Positions 5,507 through 11,216 of a DNA stretch of 43,088 nt are shown one piece after another. The notes under the pieces were generated by a model. That model had not been told where the DNA came from, did no database searches, and saw only the letters and a program-made list of their open reading frames with translations. Source of the DNA: a virus; the IMG/VR virus record IMGVR_UViG_3300006224_000017, positions 1-43,088 of that record, one strand, 5' to 3'. The position numbers and the translations under genes were made by a program. Within the stretch, counting starts at the first letter, position 1. Every line of letters begins with the position of its first letter.

Positions 5507-6338
5507 AAACAAAGAGGACACACCCAAAGAGGTGGACACACAAGAACCAAACTTAGCAGAGACGTCAGAGCCAAAGGTTAAGAAGATTGAAATCAAACCA
5601 GACGAGCTAAAGCAACCATCTACTTGCTGGACTACCAGACTTAAAGTAATAGACAAGTGTGAAATTGGCAAGGATGAGGATGTCTACATTGGGATGAACA
5701 GCGATGTCCATTCCAAGATTGATGCCCTAACCCTTGAGATGGAAGGTTGCGAGTGGCTTGGTTATCTAGTTGGCTTTGAGGCAGATGGAAACTACGTCAT
5801 TGAGGACATCATTATTCCAGAACAAACAGTCGCCTCAGCCAGCGTCAATGTAGACAATCCACACATCGTGGATGATAACATCATTGGCACAGTCCATAGC
5901 CATCATAGAATGGGTTCGTTCCATAGTGGAACGGATAACGAATACTTAGTCGGCAACTATCCAGTTTGCCTTGTCTACTCAAACACAGGCAAGTATGCTT
6001 GCAAAGTTCGTAGACAACTTCCTTGTGGACATTACTTTGTCAAAGAGTGTGAAGTTACAATCGAGTACCCTGAAGCAGAGGATGTTGTTGCTTTTGTTAA
6101 GGAAGCCAAGACTAAATTCACTCAACGAACTTATGGTAACAGAGATTACAGTCGTAACGTCTATCAAAGGGATGTCTACCAACAATCCAATCGCTTCTGT
6201 ACAAAATGTCGGAAGTGGGTTGTCTATGGAGAAGGCTGTTACGATGACCAAAAGCAGCTGTTTCATGATGAGTGTCTCGATACCTTGCATACTGCAATGT
6301 GGGAAGTCCCAGATGCATACAATTACGGTTGCTGTTAG
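5379..6338 (+). CDS. JAB/JAMM metallopeptidase with C-terminal zinc ribbon
   Basis: The protein has a complete JAMM motif: Glu125 in CEWLGYL, then HSH (173-175), Ser183 and Asp186, exactly the HxHx7Sx2D spacing that binds catalytic zinc in isopeptidases of the Rpn11/JAB family. Such enzymes mature ubiquitin-like precursors or cleave conjugates. The first 80 residues are charged and low in complexity; the C-terminus has a separate zinc site, CTKC (274-277) and HDEC (296-299). The start at 5379 is supported by GAGGAGAAAG just upstream, though it lies inside the E1 gene, and ATG 5448 is a later alternative. It closes the E2/E1/JAB cassette and stops at the edge of a large hairpin. Confidence 0.88.
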   Translation: MWKDNENETSGKKKEKIAQSQLHMKIATAVSIPTTAHSDTKNENKEDTPKEVDTQEPNLAETSEPKVKKIEIKPDELKQPSTCWTTRLKVIDKCEIGKDEDVYIGMNSDVHSKIDALTLEMEGCEWLGYLVGFEADGNYVIEDIIIPEQTVASASVNVDNPHIVDDNIIGTVHSHHRMGSFHSGTDNEYLVGNYPVCLVYSNTGKYACKVRRQLPCGHYFVKECEVTIEYPEAEDVVAFVKEAKTKFTQRTYGNRDYSRNVYQRDVYQQSNRFCTKCRKWVVYGEGCYDDQKQLFHDECLDTLHTAMWEVPDAYNYGCC

Positions 6339-6403
6339 AGAGTAGTTATTCTACACTATATACTCTACTACGTAGAGTATATAGTGTAGGGACAACTGCT
6401 CTC
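6338..6403. other. 66-nt extended hairpin with a perfect 18-bp stem
   Basis: CTACACTATATACTCTAC (6351-6368) and its exact complement (6372-6389) enclose a TAC loop. Outside this, GAGAGTAGTT (6338-6347) pairs with AACTGCTCTC (6394-6403) with one G-T wobble, across a small internal loop. No T-run follows. It begins at the last base of the JAB stop codon. It could be a processing site for a double-strand-specific ribonuclease, a cruciform, or a strong mRNA end. Confidence 0.85.
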
Positions 6404-6420
6404 GTCACTTAAACTTTGCG

Positions 6421-6524
6421 TCGCCCTTAGCTAAGGCGATGTAACCTCCAACATGGGGCGGCGAGTTTTCCTTTGTTGTGCCTCCAGCAAAGGTTTGTAG
6501 TCGCCCCGAATTATCTTGAAAGGA
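6421..6524 (+). ncRNA. structured leader of the RNase H gene
   Basis: Several nested helices can form. TCGCC with GGCGA around CTTAGCTAAG (6421-6439); GGGGCG (6455-6460) with CGCCCC (6502-6507); inside the latter, CCTTTG (6470-6475) with CAAAGG (6488-6493). Alternatives exist: TCGCC (6421-6425) can also pair with GGCGA at 6460-6464, and TCCTTT (6469-6474) can pair with the ribosome binding site AAAGGA (6519-6524). Mutually exclusive pairings that involve the ribosome binding site suggest a switch or attenuator. A 15-codon frame from 6453 lacks a ribosome binding site. No known riboswitch class is recognised. Confidence 0.45.
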
Positions 6525-6531
6525 CTAGACT

Positions 6532-6903
6532 ATGAAAGTATATGTAGACAGCAGTACCAAAGAAAGCTGTTTCGTATTGCTCAATGGACACTCCCAACAA
6601 GTATTCATTGAGGAGTACGAAACCAAAGAGACAAACAATTCTGGTGAGTACAAAGCGGTTATCCGTGCCCTGACGTATTTGAAGGAGAACGGAATGACCG
6701 ACTTTATCATTTTTACGGACTCCAAACTTGTAGTCCAACAAACCAAAGGCTTCAATAAATGTTACAGTCCAACCCTAGCACCTTTACGTGATGAGACACG
6801 CCGTTTATTAGGGGCAGACCATATCATGTTCAAGAACCTGCGTATTGAATGGGTTCCAAGAGAACAAAACCTAGCTGGAATAATTTTAGAGCATAGGAGT
6901 TAA
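6532..6903 (+). CDS. ribonuclease HI family protein
   Basis: RNase HI cuts the RNA strand of RNA-DNA hybrids, for example replication primers. The 123-residue protein has the expected metal ligands: Asp6 in VYVDSS, Glu39 in NSGEYKAV and Asp63 in FTDSKLVV. The last conserved region reads WVPREQNLAG (107-116), with Gly where E. coli RNase HI has the fourth acidic residue; from general knowledge this NxAG variant occurs in short RNase H proteins. The ribosome binding site GAAAGGA precedes the ATG and may be masked by the structured leader. It opens the replication module, three genes before the first recombination or repair genes. Confidence 0.85.
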   Translation: MKVYVDSSTKESCFVLLNGHSQQVFIEEYETKETNNSGEYKAVIRALTYLKENGMTDFIIFTDSKLVVQQTKGFNKCYSPTLAPLRDETRRLLGADHIMFKNLRIEWVPREQNLAGIILEHRS

Positions 6904-6905
6904 GT

Positions 6906-7106
6906 ATGCACTACACACTACATAACATACCCGAAATATTAGAAATACATAAAGACCATGACCACACTTACATGGACTCAACAGGGGCAACCAATTATGA
7001 ATGTACAGTCTATGAGCTAGTGAAGTCAGGAAGTACTAATCAACAAATATTAGTCGCTCTCAATGAGGACAGGGGGTTTATGACAAGAAGGAGAACCCAA
7101 CAGTGA
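6906..7106 (+). CDS. 66-residue hypothetical protein
   Basis: The ATG at 6906 lies two bases after the RNase H stop, with GGAGT upstream. The gene ends in a GTGA overlap with the helicase gene, so all three genes are coupled. The protein has several His residues near its start (HKDHDHTY) and a helical middle with a possible helix-turn-helix character (ELVKSGSTNQQILVALNED). No family is recognised. Its place directly before the helicase suggests a replication accessory or DNA-binding role, by inference only. Confidence 0.55.
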   Translation: MHYTLHNIPEILEIHKDHDHTYMDSTGATNYECTVYELVKSGSTNQQILVALNEDRGFMTRRRTQQ

Positions 7107-8113
7107 AAGATGGATTATGGGTTACAATAGATGGGCAAGATACCTTTGTCCATTACTCTGACCTTGAAGAAGAACTCATGCCCCAAGTACTACGCCCAAT
7201 CGGGGGCTTTGTTTACCAAGCTGATGCCTTTCGGCACATGAACCTGCCCAGAGTCCCATTCTACATTGAGGATTGGCTGCCCAAACAAGGCAAGATGTTG
7301 CTTTATGGTGAAGCCAAATCTGGCAAAAGCTATCTGTCAATGCAAATTGCTCGGTGTTTGGGGCAGGGTGAACCGTTCATGGGACTGATAACCCAACCTT
7401 GCCGCTCGCTCTATACCCAATTTGAACTCGGTGAAGCTGTCCTCATGGACAGGATAAACCAAACCAACAAGGACTACGAGAACGTCTACGTTGGAACTCG
7501 GCTGGGCATGAAGCTCGATACCCAATCAGGGCAGTCCGATCTACGCCGTGCTATTGAAGCAGTAGAACCCAATGTCCTCATTCTTGACCCACTTTACAAA
7601 GCTATCAGGGGAGATGAAAATGAGGCGTCCGATGTCATGGCTGTCCTAGATTTCTTGGATCAAATGATTGAGGGCTACGAGTGTTCAATAATTCTTGTCC
7701 ACCATGCTGGCAAAGACCTGACCAAAAGAGGTCGTGGCTCCTCAGTCCTTGAAGATTGGGTGGACAGCTATGTCCAAATTAGAAAGATTAAATCCCAATC
7801 TCACGAGTTGATCATTAAGATTGAGCCCCAATTCATGCGTCATGCAAGTCTGCCCGATGAACCCATCACAGCACGCCTTGTCAACTACGAATTTGTACCA
7901 GAGGGAGTCCAATCAGTGACTTCAAAAGTTCTTGACTACTTCAAGAGCAACGCTGACAAGGAGATCGAGCCACATGAATTGCTCGATGCCAAATTAGGGT
8001 CTAACACAGCCGTTTATAAGTCCCTACGTGAGCTTCAACAGGCAGAGCTAATTGAACGCTTGGATTGGGGCAAATATAAATTAAAGGGGGGTGAGGACTT
8101 GACAAAACCATAA
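7103..8113 (+). CDS. RepA-like AAA/RecA-fold replicative helicase
   Basis: This 336-residue ATPase resembles the RepA/AAA_25 hexameric helicases used by plasmids and phages. The Walker A loop is GEAKSGKS (69-76), the Walker B strand is PNVLILDPLY with Asp162, and the sensor strand ends in ILVHHAGKD (197-205), a hallmark of this group. The last 80 residues look like a winged-helix domain (VTSKVLDYF...SLRELQQAELIERL). GTG at 7103 is chosen because GAAGGAGAACC lies upstream and the codon overlaps the previous stop as GTGA. It probably unwinds DNA at the fork with the polymerase encoded downstream. Its last codons overlap a consensus promoter. Confidence 0.85.
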   Translation: MKDGLWVTIDGQDTFVHYSDLEEELMPQVLRPIGGFVYQADAFRHMNLPRVPFYIEDWLPKQGKMLLYGEAKSGKSYLSMQIARCLGQGEPFMGLITQPCRSLYTQFELGEAVLMDRINQTNKDYENVYVGTRLGMKLDTQSGQSDLRRAIEAVEPNVLILDPLYKAIRGDENEASDVMAVLDFLDQMIEGYECSIILVHHAGKDLTKRGRGSSVLEDWVDSYVQIRKIKSQSHELIIKIEPQFMRHASLPDEPITARLVNYEFVPEGVQSVTSKVLDYFKSNADKEIEPHELLDAKLGSNTAVYKSLRELQQAELIERLDWGKYKLKGGEDLTKP

Positions 8114-8127
8114 TCGATGTGTATAAT
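8099..8127 (+). promoter_or_regulatory. perfect sigma70 promoter TTGACA-17-TATAAT
   Basis: TTGACA (8099-8104) and TATAAT (8122-8127) are both exact consensus hexamers at the optimal 17-base spacing. The -35 box lies in the last codons of the helicase gene. Transcription would start near 8134 and give a short leader with the ribosome binding site AAGGAG before the ATG at 8159. It would drive the single-strand-binding-like and downstream repair and replication genes with the host polymerase. Confidence 0.8.
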
Positions 8128-8158
8128 GAACTTAGAGATTATATAAAAGGAGTTTAGT

Positions 8159-8806
8159 ATGGCATTTGTAACTTCATCTAAGGAAGCCTCTCGCGGTGGG
8201 TTTTCCAACATCAAGACAATCAAGGGAACCGTAGTAAAGATTGACGAGGTTGCCGCTCCCCCAACATGGCAGACAACCAAGTCCCAAATCAAGATTTGGC
8301 TAGAGAATGCCCAAATCATTGATAAGTTTGACCCCGACGATGAGTTCGAACTGAAAGAGGGTAAGTTTGAATTCCAGTATCCCTATGCAGAACCGGGAAA
8401 GAAACCCTCGGCAATCGGTCCGTACATGAGATGTCTTATCATGCCCCTAGAGAAAGCCGGCAAGAAACTTGAGGACTTGCTTCATCAGGAAGTGACGTTC
8501 ACCAAGAAAGAAATGGAAGCTGGCTTCGATCAGAAAGACAAAGATACCGGTGCCAAAACCAAAGTAACCTATACCCAATACTTCGTTCCTGTAGAAGATG
8601 AGGGCGTTGCTAACGTCAATACTCTAGCCTACATCAAAGCCGGCGTCAAAGACAAGAATGTCAAGCAAGCACTCCGCTGGTTGATTACAGACACCAGAGC
8701 CCATTCAATGCCTGAGTTTAAGGATGCCCTGAACGCTGGCACATTGGCTGGTATGCTCGGTCTAACCTTAGTGAACGATGTATTTGTGGAGCAGCCTAGT
8801 GCTTAG
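8159..8806 (+). CDS. phage protein of unknown function, possible ssDNA-binding role
   Basis: The 215-residue protein has a strand-rich N-terminal two-thirds (TIKGTVVKIDEV, SQIKIWLENAQII, EFELKEGKFEFQY, EVTFTKKEM) compatible with an OB-like barrel, then a helical C-terminal part (KDKNVKQALRWLITDT). No catalytic motif is seen. It is the first gene after the strongest promoter in the window and lies beside nuclease, ATPase and helicase genes, where phages often keep a single-strand DNA-binding or annealing protein. The ribosome binding site AAAAGGAG supports the start. The binding role is inference from position and secondary-structure impression. Confidence 0.75.
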   Translation: MAFVTSSKEASRGGFSNIKTIKGTVVKIDEVAAPPTWQTTKSQIKIWLENAQIIDKFDPDDEFELKEGKFEFQYPYAEPGKKPSAIGPYMRCLIMPLEKAGKKLEDLLHQEVTFTKKEMEAGFDQKDKDTGAKTKVTYTQYFVPVEDEGVANVNTLAYIKAGVKDKNVKQALRWLITDTRAHSMPEFKDALNAGTLAGMLGLTLVNDVFVEQPSA

Positions 8807-9071
8807 GTTGGTTTTAGTTCGTTTCAAAGATACCACTACCCATGACCACTGGACAGCCGTGGACATAGTAAAGAGCTCGATGGAGTGCATTGACTGTAAA
8901 GCTGTAGGCTGGATTATGGAAGAGACTGTAGATACAATCAAGCTAGCCAGCTTAATGGACTCCCAAGAAAATGTTTCAGGCACAACTATTCTAGTGCCTA
9001 AAGGTGGGTGCATAATTGAAGATATCTCCATCCCCGGAGTTCAAAACAACAATTCTCCAAAGAATCCATGA
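8799..9071 (+). CDS. 90-residue conserved phage small protein
   Basis: GTG at 8799 overlaps the end of the preceding gene; TGGAGCAG lies seven bases upstream. An ATG at 8778 and a TTG at 8808 are alternatives. The protein shows an early WTAVD, then CIDCKAVGWIMEE, TIKLASL and finally VPKGGCIIEDISIP. From memory this order (Asp/Trp region, GW with small strand, then a Pro-Lys-x-Cys-Ile closing strand) matches a widespread small phage family of unknown function. Its last 56 bases overlap the nuclease gene. Confidence 0.6.
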   Translation: MLRLVLVRFKDTTTHDHWTAVDIVKSSMECIDCKAVGWIMEETVDTIKLASLMDSQENVSGTTILVPKGGCIIEDISIPGVQNNNSPKNP

Positions 9072-9696
9072 CCGAGAGTTTAAAGAAAGGACTGGTGTCC
9101 ACTGTTCAGACCTACTCTATTGTCTGAATAAACAAGCTCTTCGGAGACTCAATCCCCAACCTGCCCTAGAGCATGAGACCTTGACCTATAGTATCGGCTG
9201 GTCTACCCAACGATGGCTAACAGGACAAGATCGAGATGCAGAAGAAAAGGAAGTCGATGGGATTATCGTAACCTGTGACGAGCTTATCCAAGGGGAGCCT
9301 TGGGAACTAAAAGCCACGTTCACATCTAAGGACAAACCCATTGACGAGAACGACTCATGGCTTCGGCAGATCATGGCTCAATGCTACGTGCAGGGCACGA
9401 CCAAAGCATACCTAACTCGCCTTGAATTGATGGGCAACTGGAAGTCTGTGTTCGGCAAGAAAGAAGAGAAAGACCTGCCTGAAAACAGAAAGCCTACTCT
9501 ATCAGCTTGGCGTCTGGAGTTTACCGATGAAGAACTCAGGGACAATTGGCTCTGGCTAAAACGCCGAGCAAGTTTGTTCCGAGAGCTTCTCCAACGGCAG
9601 AACTTATTATCTCCCAATGCGGCTTTGCCACCTAATCACGAGTGGGAATGCAAGGGATGCCCCCCAGCTTTCAGAAAGGTGTGCAAAAATGAGTGA
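9016..9696 (+). CDS. Cas4/RecB-like PD-(D/E)XK nuclease
   Basis: The protein has the PD-(D/E)XK core: Asp81 in EVDGIIV, then ELK (Glu97, Lys99) in PWELKATF, and a following helix with WLRQIMAQCYVQ, typical of RecB/Cas4 nucleases. Cys30 near the start with Cys212, Cys215 and Cys223 at the end (CKGCPPAFRKVC) reproduce the iron-sulfur cluster arrangement of Cas4 and AddB. It is likely to resect DNA ends for recombination together with the Sak4-like ATPase two genes on. The start codon is TTG (9016) with AAGGTGGG upstream, which keeps the Cys30 region intact. Confidence 0.82.
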   Translation: MKISPSPEFKTTILQRIHDREFKERTGVHCSDLLYCLNKQALRRLNPQPALEHETLTYSIGWSTQRWLTGQDRDAEEKEVDGIIVTCDELIQGEPWELKATFTSKDKPIDENDSWLRQIMAQCYVQGTTKAYLTRLELMGNWKSVFGKKEEKDLPENRKPTLSAWRLEFTDEELRDNWLWLKRRASLFRELLQRQNLLSPNAALPPNHEWECKGCPPAFRKVCKNE

Positions 9697-9778
9697 AGTG
9701 ATCCTACCTGTTGTTGTTATTGTAGCGTTTCTAGTCATATTTAAGATCATTAGGGAGAGACCATGGAAAAGAAAGTAG
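9689..9778 (+). CDS. 29-residue single-span membrane protein
   Basis: ATG at 9689 overlaps the nuclease stop and is preceded by AGAAAGGTG. The product has a short acidic start, a continuous hydrophobic stretch of about 17 residues (ILPVVVIVAFLVIFKII) and a strongly basic tail (RERPWKRK), so by the positive-inside rule the tail would face the cytoplasm. It overlaps the start of the ATPase gene. Phages encode many such miniproteins; no function is assigned. It is real only if the overlap context reflects translation. Confidence 0.5.
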   Translation: MSEVILPVVVIVAFLVIFKIIRERPWKRK

Positions 9779-10449
9779 AACATCCCTTCGTATCCTGTTC
9801 AATCTCAGCACCGCCCAAGTCAGGAAAGACCTATCTAGCTTGCACTTTCCCTGAGCCAATCAAGCTCTACTCGTTTGAGCATGGGGCAAAGTTCGTGGTA
9901 GAGAAGTGTTTCCCGGGCAAGAAGATTGACATTCAGGAGTTCAAGTTACCAATCATTGATTCTGATAGCCCTGCCCCATATGCTGAAAAGATATGGGAAG
10001 AGTTTCAGAAACAGTTCAAGGAAGATGCTTACAGCGGTAAGTATCAAACCCTTATCGTTGACACAGCCACACATCTTTGGGCAGTCCTACGTCAGGCTAT
10101 CACTGAAGCCAAGAACCGAAAACGCTTGACCGAAGTTGAGTATGCCCTGCCCAATCTTAAGATGGGCTCAATCTACACCCATGCTTACGAAGCTGGTGTC
10201 AACTTTGTTGTCATCAACTATCTTCGGGACAAGTATGTTAAGGGTGAGAACACAGGTGAACTAGAGTTGAACGGTTGGAGCCAAACGGAAGGCTTGGTTG
10301 ACGTTGTCATTGAAATGAAGCGTGAAACTAAGGGGGGCAGAACCCAAATGACTGCCCTCATCAAAGACAACCGCTTTGACCGTGACCAAAACGGCAAGTC
10401 CTTTATTGACACATCATATGATGAGCTTATGTTAGTCTTAGGAGTCTAA
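9763..10449 (+). CDS. Sak4-like (AAA_24) recombination ATPase
   Basis: The 228-residue protein is a short RecA-fold ATPase: Walker A SAPPKSGKT (15-23), Walker B YQTLIVDTATHLW with Asp100, and a later strand NFVVINYLRDKY. This matches the AAA_24/Sak4 group, which phages use with single-strand binding proteins and nucleases for recombination. The ATG at 9763 follows AGGGAGAG at 9752-9759. It overlaps the tiny membrane protein gene by 16 bases and is followed by two short genes before the polymerase. No extra domains are seen. Confidence 0.8.
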   Translation: MEKKVEHPFVSCSISAPPKSGKTYLACTFPEPIKLYSFEHGAKFVVEKCFPGKKIDIQEFKLPIIDSDSPAPYAEKIWEEFQKQFKEDAYSGKYQTLIVDTATHLWAVLRQAITEAKNRKRLTEVEYALPNLKMGSIYTHAYEAGVNFVVINYLRDKYVKGENTGELELNGWSQTEGLVDVVIEMKRETKGGRTQMTALIKDNRFDRDQNGKSFIDTSYDELMLVLGV

Positions 10450-10450
10450 A

Positions 10451-10597
10451 ATGACCAGCGACCAGACCAAACTGCCAATCGAAATGCAAATGCTGAAAAT
10501 TCTACTAGAGATGTCAGAGAACTTGGAGCGTATCGCCGATGCTCTGGACAAACTAGAGTACGACGTGGCCCATGGAGATGTGCATTTCAATGAATGA
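10451..10597 (+). CDS. 48-residue helical small protein
   Basis: The ATG at 10451 follows the ATPase stop by one base, with AGGAGT at 10440-10445 as ribosome binding site. The product is almost entirely predicted helix with heptad-like Leu/Ile spacing (MLKILLEMSENLERIADALDKLEY), suggesting a short coiled coil. It overlaps the start of the UDG gene by eight bases (or 26 with the earlier UDG start). It may be an accessory subunit of a neighbour, but no family is recognised. Confidence 0.5.
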   Translation: MTSDQTKLPIEMQMLKILLEMSENLERIADALDKLEYDVAHGDVHFNE

Positions 10598-11036
10598 AGA
10601 ACTGGATCGCATTGCCCAAGAGATTAGGGCGTGCCAGCGGTGTCCATTGCGTGCAGGGGCTACCCAACCAGTGCCCGGATTTGGGCCAGATCAGGTTAGA
10701 TACGTGCTAATTGGTGAAGCTCCCGGCAAACAAGAGGACGAAGCTGGCATCCCATTCGTTGGGGCAGCTGGACGAAGATTAGATAAGCTCATGGACTTAG
10801 CCCAAATGGATATGAACACAGTTTACCTGACCAATGTCTGCCGTTGCAGACCACCCGACAATAGAGTACCGAAGAAGAAAGAGATCAACGCATGCAAACC
10901 CTTTTTGTTCCGCGAGTTGCGGATACTTAAACCAGAATACATAATCACGCTAGGTCGAACGCCACTAGGATTGTTTTCAACCAGTGGTGTAAACCAAATG
11001 CATGGGACAATGATCGATGTGGAGATACCAGAATGA
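10590..11036 (+). CDS. family 4 uracil-DNA glycosylase, N-terminal part (interrupted)
   Basis: Family 4 UDGs remove uracil from DNA and carry a 4Fe-4S cluster. Seen here: CQRCPL (15-20), the active-site region GEAPGKQEDEAGIPFVG (42-58), and the later cluster Cys residues around TNVCRCRPPDN (84/86) and Cys102. The protein stops at 148 residues, before the essential HPxxxL motif near the C-terminus of normal enzymes of about 200 residues. That motif (YHPAAAL) is found in the same frame at 11235-11261, inside the 5' part of the polymerase gene, after a stretch with several stops. ATG 10590 is chosen; ATG 10572 is in frame. Alone, this product is probably not active. Confidence 0.8.
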   Translation: MNEELDRIAQEIRACQRCPLRAGATQPVPGFGPDQVRYVLIGEAPGKQEDEAGIPFVGAAGRRLDKLMDLAQMDMNTVYLTNVCRCRPPDNRVPKKKEINACKPFLFRELRILKPEYIITLGRTPLGLFSTSGVNQMHGTMIDVEIPE

Positions 11037-11216
11037 GAATAGAGCACGCCTTAACTTATTCCATAGACGGAGACGTTATTCTAAGATTAGAATTTCCAGA
11101 GAGTGCTTACTTTGCAGCAGGAGACTCAATAACCATTATTCTTCTGCCAGAGGTATCCGTTGTCGATTATACCCAATTTCCGACCAATGCTGAAAGAGAG
11201 AGACGAAATCGTGCCA
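11031..11216 (+). other. intervening segment that splits UDG from its C-terminus
   Basis: In the UDG/polymerase frame this stretch has stops at 11034, 11040, 11052 and 11130, yet the UDG sequence resumes in the same frame just after it. Joining CCA at 11028-11030 to the codon after CCA at 11214-11216 gives DVEIP followed by IKCKLIAQYHPAAAL, a natural UDG reading; the removed length is 186 nt, a multiple of three. In another frame an ATG at 11033 opens a plausible 45-residue beta-rich sequence (MRIEHALTYSIDGDVILRL...). A near-perfect palindrome ATTCTAA-GA-TTAGAAT lies at 11078-11093. The exact borders are inferred. Confidence 0.5.

Noticed and set aside
4685-6338. Reading the E1/JAB pair as ordinary thiamine or molybdopterin biosynthesis
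   Set aside because: No ThiS, MoaD, ThiG or related genes are near, and the upstream E2-like protein is not part of those pathways. Sulfur transfer is kept only as an alternative.
5971-6345. 124-codon + strand frame inside the JAB gene
   Set aside because: It lies wholly within the JAMM peptidase frame, which has an intact motif and zinc ribbon; this frame has neither.
6453-6500. 15-codon leader peptide in the RNase H leader
   Set aside because: The ATG has no ribosome binding site (it follows an anti-Shine-Dalgarno-like CCTCC) and the peptide has no runs of regulatory codons.
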